From assembly GCA_001920415.1 (NCBI GenBank), contig MNJR01000139.1, positions 136,636 through 200,635 on the forward strand: DNA of 64,000 nt, in the 5' to 3' direction. Under the pieces are notes generated by a model that was not told the origin of the DNA, ran no database searches, and was given only the letters and a program-made list of their open reading frames with translations. Made by a program: the position numbers and the translations under genes. The stretch is from Acidobacteria bacterium 13_1_20CM_3_53_8. Lineage in GTDB: Bacteria; Acidobacteriota; Blastocatellia; Pyrinomonadales; Pyrinomonadaceae. This document shows positions 9,058-18,409 of the stretch, piece by piece (within the stretch, counting starts at the first letter, position 1; every line of letters starts with the position of its first letter).

Positions 9058-9286
9058 GTTCGCGCGTTGACAAACGCATCGGTAGAGAAGAAAATGCCGT
9101 CACGCTTCGTTTTGAACCACTGGCCGCACAAGCCGCGTTTCCTGCCTGCCCGACACGGCACTTAACGGCAAGGCGTTGCTCTCTTGTCGGGGCGGAATCT
9201 TCTGTCTTCAGTCCGACTGTGGGAGACAGGCTGTGGTCTAATGCTCCTCATGCGATGCGCTAACCTGATTTAAGGGTGATTGCTTT

Positions 9287-9292
9287 TATAAT
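9287..9292 (+). promoter_or_regulatory. Possible -10 box upstream of tssK
   Basis: A perfect TATAAT lies 45 nt before the tssK ATG, in the 280-bp gap after the exported protein. No good -35 hexamer is seen at 16-18 bp. A start of the main T6SS transcript here is plausible but unproven. Confidence 0.3.
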
Positions 9293-9337
9293 AGCTTTTA
9301 GAAGATTGGCCCAACAGGGAAGAACTTTAACCAGCCT

Positions 9338-10693
9338 ATGAGCCGCTATCGCAAGATTGTGTGGAACGAGGGGATGCTGTTGACTCCCCACCATTTTCAG
9401 CAGTGGGACAACTACTACGAAGAGCTATTGAACTCGCGCCTAGCGTCGCTCGCGCCTTACGAGTGGGGCGTGCTCGATATTCAAATCAACAACGAAGCTA
9501 TAGCCAACGGCAATTTCGATTTGGTACGCTGCCGCGCCGTTCTTCCTGACGGACTCGCCGTCACGATTCCCGAAACAGACCCTGCGCCACAGCCGCGCCC
9601 CGTCGAAGGCCACTTCAGCCCGGACGCAGAGCGTCTGGAAGTTCACCTTGCGATTCCCGGAAAGCGTGCGGGCGCTGCGAACTTTCAGTCGAACGGCGGC
9701 ACGCCCGACCAGATGATTCGCTTCTGGCAGGATGCTGCGAAAGTCCTGGACGAGACGACCGGCTCGAACGAACAGCAGATAGCTCTGGCGCGCGGCAATC
9801 TTAAAATTCTTTTCGGCGACGAGATGAGCGAGGGCTATAGCGGTATCAAGATCGCAGAGCTTGAGCGCACGCCTACCGGACAGTTGAAAGTTTCGGAAAA
9901 CTACATCCCGCCAGCATTGAGCGTTCGCGCCTCCAACTGGCTGGAAAACATGCTGCGGCAGATTGTTGAGATTCTTGTTGCAAAGAGCAGCAGTCTGGGC
10001 GAGCAGCGTCGCCAGCGCACCACTTCGCTTGCAGATTTCACTACGGCAGAGGTCGCCGTCTTCTGGCTCTTGCACACAGTCAACTCTTCGATTCCGGGAA
10101 TGTCGCACCTGTTTCGCACACGCCTTGTTCATCCAGAAAGATTGTATTTCGAGATGGCGGAACTCGCGGGCAAGTTGATGACGTTTACGCCAGATCGTCA
10201 TCCGAAGGACATAGTTCGCTACGAGCACACAGACCTTTATTACACTTTCAGCAATCTCTTTAACGAGATACGCGACCTATTGGAAACCGTTATCCCGACG
10301 CGCTGCGTTCCGATTCCATTGGAGCGTGTCAGGGAAACTCTCTACGCCGGGCGCATTCAAGATGATAGGTTGTTGAAAGAGGCCGCGTTCTTTCTGGGCG
10401 TGCGCTCCGCGCAGCTTCCTGATGGTCAGGTGATAGAGCGCGTGCCTCGCGTCGTCAAAATAGCTTCGCGCGACACGATTGATATTGTTATAGGCTCGGC
10501 CTTGCCCGGCGTCACACTGACGCACGCAAGCCCGCCGCCCGCGCCCATACCCTTGCGGCCAAAGTTTCAATATTTCGCGCTCGACACGAGCGGCATGTTC
10601 TGGGAGCGAATCGCAGGCTCCAAAGCGCTCGCCGTCTACGTCCCGGAAGATATACCGGACGAGACGGTTGAGATGTACGCAGTAAAACCGTGA
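9338..10693 (+). CDS. tssK: T6SS baseplate subunit TssK
   Basis: 451 aa, the usual family length. The diagnostic N-terminus VWNEGMLLTPHHFQQWD is present, and the whole protein follows the TssK (VasE/ImpJ) pattern. TssK forms trimers that join the TssEFG wedge of the cytoplasmic baseplate to the TssL/TssM membrane complex. First of the core genes, it is followed by tssL and tssM as a membrane-complex/baseplate module. No strong Shine-Dalgarno is seen at the ATG (GGGAAGAA lies about 13 nt upstream). Confidence 0.95.
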   Translation: MSRYRKIVWNEGMLLTPHHFQQWDNYYEELLNSRLASLAPYEWGVLDIQINNEAIANGNFDLVRCRAVLPDGLAVTIPETDPAPQPRPVEGHFSPDAERLEVHLAIPGKRAGAANFQSNGGTPDQMIRFWQDAAKVLDETTGSNEQQIALARGNLKILFGDEMSEGYSGIKIAELERTPTGQLKVSENYIPPALSVRASNWLENMLRQIVEILVAKSSSLGEQRRQRTTSLADFTTAEVAVFWLLHTVNSSIPGMSHLFRTRLVHPERLYFEMAELAGKLMTFTPDRHPKDIVRYEHTDLYYTFSNLFNEIRDLLETVIPTRCVPIPLERVRETLYAGRIQDDRLLKEAAFFLGVRSAQLPDGQVIERVPRVVKIASRDTIDIVIGSALPGVTLTHASPPPAPIPLRPKFQYFALDTSGMFWERIAGSKALAVYVPEDIPDETVEMYAVKP

Positions 10694-10697
10694 AGAG

Positions 10698-10780
10698 CAG
10701 TTTTCAGTTTTTAGTTTTCAGTTTTCAGAAAGAAGAAGAAAGCTTTTAACTGTAAACTGAAAACTAAAAACTGAAAACTG
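10698..10780. repeat. Heptad-arm dyad, TTTTCAG family
   Basis: 31-bp arms (10698-10728 and 10750-10780) match at 30 of 31 positions. The loop GAAAGAAGAAGAAAGCTTTTAA is the reverse complement of the shared loop motif. The right arm ends 8 nt before the tssL ATG, leaving no room for a clear ribosome binding site. Confidence 0.85.
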
Positions 10781-10788
10781 TACTTAAG

Positions 10789-11502
10789 ATGCCGACAGCG
10801 ACACAAACATCTTCGGGGACGAGCAGAAGGCGTGCGCGCCAGAGCAGTGATCTTGTGAGTCTGGCCGCGCCTGTGCTGGAGCTTGTGCTGAAGCTTCAAG
10901 CCGGAATAGTTGCGCCGTCAAATGATCTGCGCAAGACGGTCGCACAGCTTCTGGAGGATATGGAGAAGCGCGCAGCCGTCTTGCGCCACAGCGAGCGGCA
11001 GGTGCGCGACGTTAAGTTTGCGCTCGCCGCTTTCGTTGACGAGACGGTGATGACGGCGAACTTCCCTCTGAAAGAGGAGTGGGAGAAGAACCCGCTTCAA
11101 CTGGAATACTTTGGCGAGCATCTGGCGGGCGTAAAGTTCTTCGAGAAGCTCGATGAATTAATCAAGCATATTCAGACGGAAGCCGACGTGGTTGAAGTCT
11201 ACTACGTCTGCATGCTTCTTGGTTTCAAGGGCAAGTATAAAGTGTACATGGAAGATCAGCTAAAGGACGTGATACGCGCGACGGCTGACCAACTGCGCGC
11301 CGCAGGGCGCTTGCAGGAGGGCGACCTTTCGCCGCACTGGCGCGTGCTGGATAGGCAGGAGCCACGGCGCGATCCGGGTCTCCCGCTCTGGGCCAAAATA
11401 GGCGCAGGAGTCTTCGCCTGTTTAGCAATACTGATCTACATGGTTCTCATCTTCTTGCTCAAGTCGGATGTGAACGCTGCGAAAGAACAACTGCTTCATT
11501 AA
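10789..11502 (+). CDS. tssL: T6SS inner-membrane protein TssL (DotU/IcmH type)
   Basis: 237 aa. The cytoplasmic DotU domain (about 22-185, with LVLKLQAGI, KFALAAFVDE, YYVCMLLGFKGKY) is followed by a single C-terminal membrane helix (about 202-222) and a short periplasmic tail. No OmpA/peptidoglycan-binding extension is present, so this is the short TssL form. It forms the inner-membrane complex with TssM and contacts TssK and TssE. Dyad repeats flank the gene on both sides. Confidence 0.93.
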   Translation: MPTATQTSSGTSRRRARQSSDLVSLAAPVLELVLKLQAGIVAPSNDLRKTVAQLLEDMEKRAAVLRHSERQVRDVKFALAAFVDETVMTANFPLKEEWEKNPLQLEYFGEHLAGVKFFEKLDELIKHIQTEADVVEVYYVCMLLGFKGKYKVYMEDQLKDVIRATADQLRAAGRLQEGDLSPHWRVLDRQEPRRDPGLPLWAKIGAGVFACLAILIYMVLIFLLKSDVNAAKEQLLH

Positions 11503-11585
11503 GAACAGTTTTCAGTTTTTAGTTCTCAGTTTTAAGCAATTGTCTTTAACTGAAAACTAAAAACTGAAAACTTAAAACTGCTCTT
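11503..11585. repeat. Heptad-arm dyad, TTTTCAG family (degenerate)
   Basis: The arms AAGAACAGTTTTCAGTTTTT... and the complementary ...AAAACTGAAAACTTAAAACT face each other around a loop containing AAGCAATTGTCTTTAA. It fills the whole gap between the tssL stop and the tssM ATG. Confidence 0.8.
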
Positions 11586-14500
11586 ATGTCCTGGCATAGT
11601 AACCAACTCAGTTATGCGCTCGGCATAGGCGGTATGGTCTCGCTCTACGGGATCATGAGCCTGGGCATCTATTATCTTGGCCCTATGCTCTTCCGCCGGA
11701 AGCGAGCCGCTCGTCGTGAAGCGGCAGAGGCTGCGGCTGGTGGCGAGGAAGCGCCGCAGGCTAAGGCTAAACAGCAGAAGACGAAAGGCGCTGCCGCGAG
11801 CAGCGTGCGCACTTCAGAAGAAGTGACGCGGGATGCTGAAGAGGCTGTGCAGTGGTTGAGAAGTTCACGCCTTGGTGATTCAAATGCGCGAGATGCCGTG
11901 TACGGGTTGCCCTGGTATCTGGTCGCAGGGCCGCCCGCGAGCGGGAAGACTTCGCTCATCTTGGCTTCCGGCTTGAGCTTCCAGACCCTGCCGAGCCAGC
12001 GCAGCGCGGAACAGAATATGGTCAGGCCAACGCAGCATTGCGAATGGCGTGTGACGGATTCTGCTGTGCTGCTCGATACGACAGGGCGCTATCAAACTGA
12101 AGGGCCGCAGCGCGACGAGTGGGCAGGGCTTGTCGAAACCATTAAGAAGCATCGAAAGGATCGCCCGTTCGACGGGATGCTCGTAATCGCTGATGCTGAG
12201 AAAATCCTGCGCTCAAGCGAAGCGGAGATAGAGCAGCAGGCCAAAGTCATGCGTGCGCGACTTGATGATCTGATGCAGCGTGCGCGTGCTCGCTTTCCTG
12301 TTTATCTAATCTTCACGCATGCAGACGTTATAGAAGGTTTTAGGGAGTTCTTCACTTCAAAAAGCGGCGACGGGCGCAGTCAGGTTTGGGGAACGACCAT
12401 TCCACTCAATAAGAGCCAGAACGCGCACGCGCTCTTCGACGTTGAATTCGATCTGCTCTACGATTCGTTGATGAAGAAACGGCTGCGCCGTTTGGGCGTT
12501 CACGCGCCGCCAGCCGAGCAGCTTCGCGTCTTCAACTTCCCGCACAACTTCGCAGAAGCGCGCAGCCGTCTGGGACTCTTCACATCGTTTCTGTTTAGAC
12601 CAAATCCATTCAGCGAAAGCCCACTGCTGCGCGGCTTCTATTTCTCGGCAAACGTTGCGGGCGCTGGCGGCGGACGCGCGGCAGCAGTTGAACCGGACGG
12701 CGATGGCGACGAAAGGGGCGCTCATGCTGTGGGGCGCGGCTACTTCACGGAAAAATTTTTCCGTGAAGTGATTTTGCAGGACAAAGATTTGGCGGCATCG
12801 TTTCAAGCTTATCAAAAGCGCCCGCCGCGCCTGCGCAACATACTGCTAATCTTTGGCGCAATCCTGCTCACAATCTTTCTTGCGCTCTCGGTCGTCTCCT
12901 ACTTAGGCAATCGCAAGCTGATAGCGGACGCGACCGAACGGGGCACGCGCGTTGACGAGATTACGCGCGCGGATGTGGGACACGATCCGCTGAAGAAAGA
13001 GCCTGCGGCGGCGCGCGTAGAAGTGGAAGCGGTTGATGCTCTGCGTCAGGAGTTGATCGAGCTTGGCGAGACGCCGCCAATCTATCTGCGGTTCGGTCTC
13101 TACTCCGGCAACGACATAGCGCCGCGCCTGCGCGACATTTACTTCGATTCCGTCGAGCAGCGTTTCAAAAAACCCACGGTCGCCGCGCTAGAACGCGACC
13201 TGCGCAACTTTGCTGCGGGCACGCCTACGGCGACCATACCGAACCCGTCCACGACCGTGACGAACGCATCCGCGAGCGGCCAAACGGCTTCGCAGGAAGA
13301 TATACTCGGTCGCCATTATGATCTACTGAAAGCTTACCTGATGCTTTCGGACGCGAGCCGCGTAGAGCCTACGTTTCTGGCTAGCACAATCTCGGACTAC
13401 TGGAAAAAATCTTCGCCGCCCGACATGGAGATCGTCTCGCTCCAACAATTGGATTTCTTCTCTCGTCAATTGACGCACGACGATGCGCCGCACATTAAGG
13501 TTGATGATCAACTCGTCTCAAACGTGCGTCGCAAGTTACAGGCTTACCCGCCGATTAATCGTTTCTACAAACGCATCACTACGGAGATTAATGCAAAGGC
13601 TTCGCCAGTCAGCATTGATTCCATTTTGCAGGGAACGGGGCACGGCGTGCTCCTTGGCACGTACACTGTGCCGGGCAGCTACACGATTGAAGGCTATCGC
13701 AACTACATGAAGGCTGCGATTGAGACGGCGGCGCAGGAGATAAGCAAAGAGGATTGGGTGATGGGCGCTGCCGCGTCGAACGCGCAGACGCAGGCGACCG
13801 ATATAAGCAAGCTTCAGGGCATGTACCTGCGCGACTACACAGACCAGTGGCGAAAGTTTTTGACGAGCATCAGCGTGCAGCAGTTCAAATCCCGTGATGA
13901 TGCGATTGAGGCTTTGAAAGTTCTTTCGTCAACCGATTCGCCTATGGAGCGCGTGATGACGGAGGTTGCGCGCAACACAAATCTTTCGGCGAAGCCGAAG
14001 GCTACGGGCTGGTGGGGTTGGATTAAGAGTTGGTTTTCGTCTAGCAGCAGCGAGGACACAGGCGGTAACACTGAGGTAGAGAGAGAGTTTGCTCCGCTCT
14101 TCCGCTTCGTCGCTTCCGAGGGTAAGCAGACGGATTCGCCCATGTCGCAGTATCGCAAAGCACTTCATGACGTGCTCGGACAGTTGCAGTACACCACGCA
14201 GGATCAGTTGACGCAAACTTCCAAAGCGCTACTGACGGGACAGGACAACATGGGCTTAGGGAAAACAGAGCAGACGGTCAGCGGTTTGCTCGAAGCGTTC
14301 AAGACTGCTGCGACTGCCGACGCGGCTGCGCTTCTTAATCAACCGCTCGGAAACTTGCGCGCGATGCTTTACGGCGGCGGCATAGCGGACATTGAGCGCG
14401 CATGGCGCGAGCAGATTTTCCCAGTAGGGCACAGGCTTGAATCTGGATACCCGTTCACGGGTGGCGGCGATTCGAGCGTGACAGACCTTGCACGCTACCT

Positions 14501-15074
14501 GAATCCGTCGAACGGCCAGTTCACTACCTTCTTCAACAACAGTCTGGCAACATCGTTCGACGACGTAGAGGGACAGTGGAAGCTGAAACCGCAGGGCGTG
14601 TTCAAGTTTTCAGATGAGTTCGTCACCTACTTGAACAGCACGCGGCGATTGCGCGAAGCTCTGTTCCCGACAAACGGCGCGCAGCCTGAAGTCTCTTACG
14701 ATGTGACGTTGCAGCCCGTTCAGGACATGGACATTGTGATTGAAATTGACGGAACGCGCGTGGAGACGCGAGGCACGTCGCCGCAATCGTCTAAGTTCAT
14801 ATGGCCTGCGCGTTCCGGCTCTTCCGGCGCAAAGATTACTGTCACGCAGGGCAACGGCCAGCCACCCGCCGAAAGAACTTTTCCGGGCGAGTGGGGACTT
14901 TTTAAGATGTTCGATGCTGGCTCGCCTTCTAAAACGGGCGATAACCAGTTCAATCTCTCCTGGAATGTGGGCGGCGTGCCCGTCAAAGCAGTCCTGCGAC
15001 CGTCCAGCGCCGTCAATCCGTTCCAGCGAAGCCTTTTCACTAGCATGCACGCGCCGCAGAACGTGCGCAGATGA
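11586..15074 (+). CDS. tssM: T6SS membrane-complex protein TssM (IcmF)
   Basis: 1162 aa, normal family length. Two N-terminal membrane helices (about 10-35) and a basic/Ala-rich linker precede a cytoplasmic NTPase-like domain with Walker A GPPASGKT at 115-122, present and intact. A third membrane helix lies near 415-440. The long periplasmic region carries the IcmF-related and C-terminal beta domains that in other systems bind TssJ. It anchors the T6SS across the inner membrane. No tssJ is found in the window, so its periplasmic partner is unknown. Confidence 0.95.
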   Translation: MSWHSNQLSYALGIGGMVSLYGIMSLGIYYLGPMLFRRKRAARREAAEAAAGGEEAPQAKAKQQKTKGAAASSVRTSEEVTRDAEEAVQWLRSSRLGDSNARDAVYGLPWYLVAGPPASGKTSLILASGLSFQTLPSQRSAEQNMVRPTQHCEWRVTDSAVLLDTTGRYQTEGPQRDEWAGLVETIKKHRKDRPFDGMLVIADAEKILRSSEAEIEQQAKVMRARLDDLMQRARARFPVYLIFTHADVIEGFREFFTSKSGDGRSQVWGTTIPLNKSQNAHALFDVEFDLLYDSLMKKRLRRLGVHAPPAEQLRVFNFPHNFAEARSRLGLFTSFLFRPNPFSESPLLRGFYFSANVAGAGGGRAAAVEPDGDGDERGAHAVGRGYFTEKFFREVILQDKDLAASFQAYQKRPPRLRNILLIFGAILLTIFLALSVVSYLGNRKLIADATERGTRVDEITRADVGHDPLKKEPAAARVEVEAVDALRQELIELGETPPIYLRFGLYSGNDIAPRLRDIYFDSVEQRFKKPTVAALERDLRNFAAGTPTATIPNPSTTVTNASASGQTASQEDILGRHYDLLKAYLMLSDASRVEPTFLASTISDYWKKSSPPDMEIVSLQQLDFFSRQLTHDDAPHIKVDDQLVSNVRRKLQAYPPINRFYKRITTEINAKASPVSIDSILQGTGHGVLLGTYTVPGSYTIEGYRNYMKAAIETAAQEISKEDWVMGAAASNAQTQATDISKLQGMYLRDYTDQWRKFLTSISVQQFKSRDDAIEALKVLSSTDSPMERVMTEVARNTNLSAKPKATGWWGWIKSWFSSSSSEDTGGNTEVEREFAPLFRFVASEGKQTDSPMSQYRKALHDVLGQLQYTTQDQLTQTSKALLTGQDNMGLGKTEQTVSGLLEAFKTAATADAAALLNQPLGNLRAMLYGGGIADIERAWREQIFPVGHRLESGYPFTGGGDSSVTDLARYLNPSNGQFTTFFNNSLATSFDDVEGQWKLKPQGVFKFSDEFVTYLNSTRRLREALFPTNGAQPEVSYDVTLQPVQDMDIVIEIDGTRVETRGTSPQSSKFIWPARSGSSGAKITVTQGNGQPPAERTFPGEWGLFKMFDAGSPSKTGDNQFNLSWNVGGVPVKAVLRPSSAVNPFQRSLFTSMHAPQNVRR

Positions 15075-15149
15075 TGCGGATGCGGAAGTTTGCAAAAGCT
15101 GTGCGCGCGCTTCGTCCGAATTCTTATCGAAGGAAGATGGATGGGAAAA

Positions 15150-15452
15150 GATTTCAAGTTTCAGGTTTCAAGTTAGGTAAAGCAAGTGTGCCAAATGAGC
15201 CGCGTTAGCGGCTACATGAATTTAGCCCGGCTTTTCAAAGCCGGGAATCGCAATGTCACCACGAACAAAGTCGTCGCGTTAGCGATGATTGATAAAGGAT
15301 GATAATTCAATCGTCGCTAATGCGACGAGGATCAATAATTGATACACTCTCCCGGCTTTGAAAAGCCGGGCTAAATTCATGTAGCCGCTAACGCGGCTTA
15401 CTTTACGCGAAGGCTTCATCTAACTTGAAACTTGAAACCTGAAACTTGAAAC
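15150..15452. repeat. Heptad-arm dyad, TTTCAAG family, split by a nested element
   Basis: Arms of TTTCAAG/TTTCAGG units (about 15150-15177 and 15421-15452) are complementary. Their loop has been opened by the 202-bp palindromic element at 15198-15399. This accounts for almost the whole 405-bp gap between tssM and tagJ; no gene is seen there. Confidence 0.75.
15198..15399. mobile_element. MITE-like palindromic element inside a dyad loop
   Basis: Perfect 38-bp terminal inverted repeats (15198-15235 and 15362-15399) are themselves made of two small hairpins, AGCCGCGTTAGCGGCT and CCCGGCTTTTCAAAGCCGGG. The centre holds another imperfect palindrome (CGTCGCGTTAGCGATG.../...CGTCGCTAATGCGACG). There is no ORF; it looks like a non-autonomous element or a REP-type doublet. 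Confidence 0.7.
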
Positions 15453-15479
15453 ACGAGTTGAACGGAGGGAAACGAGTTT

Positions 15480-16301
15480 ATGGCAGAGGCTAAAGAGCTT
15501 TTCGAGGCTGCGAAGCTGCAAGAAGCAATCGAGCAGCTAATCGGTGAAGTCAAAGCGAACCCGGCGGACACGGCGCGCCGCACCTTCCTCTTCGAGTTGC
15601 TCTGCTTCGCAGGCGATTGGGATCGCGCCGAAAAACAGTTGGACGTTATAGGCCATCAGAGCGCTCAGGCGGAGATGGGCGTGATGGTTTATCGCGCCAA
15701 CATTAAGGCCGAGCGCGAGCGCCAGCGCCTCTTCAATGAAGGCGTCGCGCCGCATTTCCTGAAAGAGCCGCCCGCATACGTTGACCTGCACATAGAGGCC
15801 ATCAAGCAGATGATAGAGGGCAAGGCGGTTGAGGCGCGCGCAACGCTAGACCGCGCGGAAGAGGAGCGCCCGGCCATCTCCGGCAAGTTCGATGGGCAGG
15901 AGTTTCAGGATTTCAGGGACTATGACGATCTGGTCGCGCCCGTGCTCGAATTGATCGTCAAGGACAAATATGTCTGGATGCCATTTGAACATATCAAGAG
16001 TTTGTCGGTCGCGCCGCCCAAACAGCTTAGAGATTTGATATGGGCCAGCGCGAGCGTAGAGGCTCTGGACGGAACTATCGGCGAAGTCTACGTGCCGAGT
16101 CTGTACGCAGGCTCAAGCCAGCACGCGGACGATCAAGTGAGACTCGGCAGGATGACGGATTGGAAGCAGATTGACGTAGACCTGTACAGGGCTGCGGGCT
16201 TGCGACTGTTCTTAGTTGACGACGCAGACAAGTCGCTCTTTGAAGCGAGCGGCGTCGAGTTCAACGCCGTAGGCGAGCAATCGCAGGCTGCCCCTTCGTA
16301 A
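15480..16301 (+). CDS. tagJ: T6SS accessory protein TagJ (ImpE/SciE)
   Basis: 273 aa. The N-terminal TPR-like helices (AKLQEAIEQLIGEVKANPAD, RTFLFELLCFAGDWDRAEKQ) and C-terminal ImpE domain (DLVAPVLELIV, YVWMPFEHIKSLSVAPPKQL) are characteristic. In other systems TagJ binds the TssB sheath N-terminus and modulates ClpV-driven sheath recycling. It is separated from tssM only by repeats. The ATG follows GGAGGGAAACG. Confidence 0.9.
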   Translation: MAEAKELFEAAKLQEAIEQLIGEVKANPADTARRTFLFELLCFAGDWDRAEKQLDVIGHQSAQAEMGVMVYRANIKAERERQRLFNEGVAPHFLKEPPAYVDLHIEAIKQMIEGKAVEARATLDRAEEERPAISGKFDGQEFQDFRDYDDLVAPVLELIVKDKYVWMPFEHIKSLSVAPPKQLRDLIWASASVEALDGTIGEVYVPSLYAGSSQHADDQVRLGRMTDWKQIDVDLYRAAGLRLFLVDDADKSLFEASGVEFNAVGEQSQAAPS

Positions 16302-16360
16302 ACTGTAATTGCCTCGCAAACTGTTAATGTGTTTTCGGCATTAGAGGAGGTAAACTAGAG

Positions 16361-16948
16361 ATGAGTCTATTTGGTGGAATTAGCTCACTACTTGGTGGTG
16401 GCGGTAGCGGCGGCGGAGGCGGGTTGGGCAATGTCTTCAATCAGGTTAGCTCGTTCGGCCAGCAGGTCGTTCATGTAGTGGATCATGCCGACCCGAATAT
16501 TCTTAACATGCACGATCAGATTCAAAGCCTGATCGGTGAGGGGCATACTGTGATTCCGGTCAATGGAATCGGAGGCAATCTAGAACAGATAGTGCAGCAG
16601 ATTTCCAGTCAGGTTCCGCGCGGAAGTATAGGCTCGCTGAACTTCTTCTCGAGCGGATTGACTGGCGAGCACAGCCCACTGCTCGATAGCGCCGGAGATA
16701 TGGTGGCGCAATTCGGCGGCGTCGGGGCACACAACTTCGACCAGGCGGGCGGAGTGTTTCAGCATCTACAGGAGTTCATGAACCCGAACGCGGTCGGCGG
16801 CCTCAATTTTTTCGGCAGCAGCATGGGGCAGATGAATGGGGGGCATGAATTGCTGGATAGTTTCAGCAACGTGTTAGGGACGAGCGCAAATGCTATCCCT
16901 ATGGGACAGTTTATGGGGATGCTGGAGGAAGTGCGCGAAGCCGCGTAA
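16361..16948 (+). CDS. Unrecognised Gly-rich protein within the T6SS operon
   Basis: 195 aa, no signal peptide or membrane helix. A Gly/Ser-rich N-terminus (GGISSLLGGGGSGGGGG) is followed by an alpha/beta domain in which the motif GSIGSLNFFSSG (about 87-98) recurs as GGLNFFGSSMG (about 146-156), an internal two-fold pattern. It lies between tagJ and tssA with a good AGAGGAGG site, so it is expressed with the apparatus. Strand-helix spacing faintly recalls DUF4347-like domains, but I do not assign a family. It could be a secreted cargo or a structural accessory. Confidence 0.7.
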   Translation: MSLFGGISSLLGGGGSGGGGGLGNVFNQVSSFGQQVVHVVDHADPNILNMHDQIQSLIGEGHTVIPVNGIGGNLEQIVQQISSQVPRGSIGSLNFFSSGLTGEHSPLLDSAGDMVAQFGGVGAHNFDQAGGVFQHLQEFMNPNAVGGLNFFGSSMGQMNGGHELLDSFSNVLGTSANAIPMGQFMGMLEEVREAA

Positions 16949-16986
16949 GGCATTCTGGTGGGTCTGCGGAGAAAGGATAGTCTTCG

Positions 16987-18186
16987 ATGTCATCAGTGGT
17001 AACTGGAGAAACGGGAGCAGTCTCAACTGTATCTACGCCCTCCACACCTCAGTCCGCGCCGACGGTCGTAGAAGTAGAAGCTCTGCTCGCGCCAATCCCG
17101 GGCGAGAATCCTGCGGGCGAGAGCCTTCAATATTCCGGGCTGTATGACGAGATACGAGAGGCTCGGCGCGAGGAAGACAATCTGGCGCAAGGCGATTGGC
17201 AGCGCGAGCCGAAGCTGGCAGATTGGCCCAAGGTAGTCGCCCTCTCTTCGGACGCGCTTGTATCGAAGACCAAAGACCTTCAAATCTGTGCGTGGATGAA
17301 CGAAGCGCTCGTGGAGCTTTACGGGTTCGTAGGCTTGCGCGACGGGCTACATGTAATGCGCGGGCTTCACGAACAGTTCTGGGATAAAGCTTACCCGGAG
17401 ATGGAGGAGGGCGACATGGAGGCGCGCGCAAACGCCCTGGCGTGGATGGATCGCCAACTCTCCATCCCGATCAAAGAGATTCCGCTGACGAAATCGAGCG
17501 CAGGCGTTGATTACACCTACCTTCAGTGGGAGGATTCGACTAAGTTCGACATCCCGGACAATCTGGACACGATGGATGGCGACGCACGAAGCCGCTTTGC
17601 GGATTTGAAAGCGCAGGCCGAGGCTGAAGGGAAGACTACGGGTGAGATGTGGCGCAAGGCTAAGGGCGCGACACGCCGCGCCTTCTACGAAGAGACTTAC
17701 GCGCTTCTTAACGAGTGCTGGCAGGAGTTTCAGGCGCTGGATCGCGTGATGGACGAAAAATTCCAGCGCCAGACGCCCGGACTGAGCACGCTTAAGAAAT
17801 CGCTCGACGACATTCGCACGCTCGTCGAAAAGGTTGTGAAAGAGAAGCGCATTCTTGAGCCTGATTCTTTAAGCGCCGGTGAAGCGGCAACGGACGGCGG
17901 GGCAGCGGGTGAAGAAGGCGCGACGGGCGGGCGCGGACTTACAGGGCCTGTGCGCTCGCGCGCCGATGCGCTCAGGCGATTGGAAGAGGTCGCGGCCTAC
18001 TTCCAGCAGACGGAGCCGCACAGCCCTGTGGCCTACCTGGTACAGCGCGCGATAAAGTGGGGACAGATGCCCCTTGAGCTTTGGCTACAGGATGTGATAA
18101 AGGACAATAACGTTCTGGGCCAACTCAGAGAAACACTCGGACTGACTACAAACATTAAGGAAAAGGAAGACGAGCAGGGCGGTTGA
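16987..18186 (+). CDS. tssA: T6SS protein TssA (ImpA N-terminal domain)
   Basis: 399 aa. The ImpA_N domain begins at LLAPIPGENPAGESLQYSG (about 32-50) with the diagnostic PGxNPxG signature. A Gly/Ala linker (about 300-318) leads to a C-terminal segment with RADALRRLEEVAAYFQQTEP and PVAYLVQRAIKWGQMPLELW. TssA caps the growing tail tube and sheath or baseplate and guides their polymerisation. It is followed by a 220-bp leader and tssB. Confidence 0.93.
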   Translation: MSSVVTGETGAVSTVSTPSTPQSAPTVVEVEALLAPIPGENPAGESLQYSGLYDEIREARREEDNLAQGDWQREPKLADWPKVVALSSDALVSKTKDLQICAWMNEALVELYGFVGLRDGLHVMRGLHEQFWDKAYPEMEEGDMEARANALAWMDRQLSIPIKEIPLTKSSAGVDYTYLQWEDSTKFDIPDNLDTMDGDARSRFADLKAQAEAEGKTTGEMWRKAKGATRRAFYEETYALLNECWQEFQALDRVMDEKFQRQTPGLSTLKKSLDDIRTLVEKVVKEKRILEPDSLSAGEAATDGGAAGEEGATGGRGLTGPVRSRADALRRLEEVAAYFQQTEPHSPVAYLVQRAIKWGQMPLELWLQDVIKDNNVLGQLRETLGLTTNIKEKEDEQGG

Positions 18187-18189
18187 TGG

Positions 18190-18255
18190 TATAATCTCTA
18201 GCCGATCGAATCAATCGCCAAAGCCCGACTCGGAAAAGGCTATCGCTGCCTTTTC
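18190..18255 (+). promoter_or_regulatory. Possible internal promoter (-10) and small hairpin before tssB
   Basis: TATAAT occurs at 18190-18195, immediately after the tssA stop, without a clear -35 box. A hairpin with arms GAAAAGGC (18233-18240) and GCCTTTTC (18248-18255) follows. A separate start for the sheath/Hcp genes would fit the high demand for these products, but this is only suggestive. Nothing else is seen up to the tssB start at 18410. Confidence 0.25.
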
Positions 18256-18409
18256 GGAACCTGCCGCCTATTATAAGGCCCAGAGAGAGCTATCTTAGAC
18301 AAAGAAATTCTTACGATGTGTGGACGATGAGAGATTGAATTTCGGCACGCTTCGTGTTCAATCGGTCGCCCGCACGGTCTCGTGTTCCATTCTGAAAGGA
18401 GTTACCCTG

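Noticed and set aside
9054-9263. 69-codon plus-strand frame after the exported protein
   Set aside because: No ribosome site, odd composition, no similarity; treated as intergenic.
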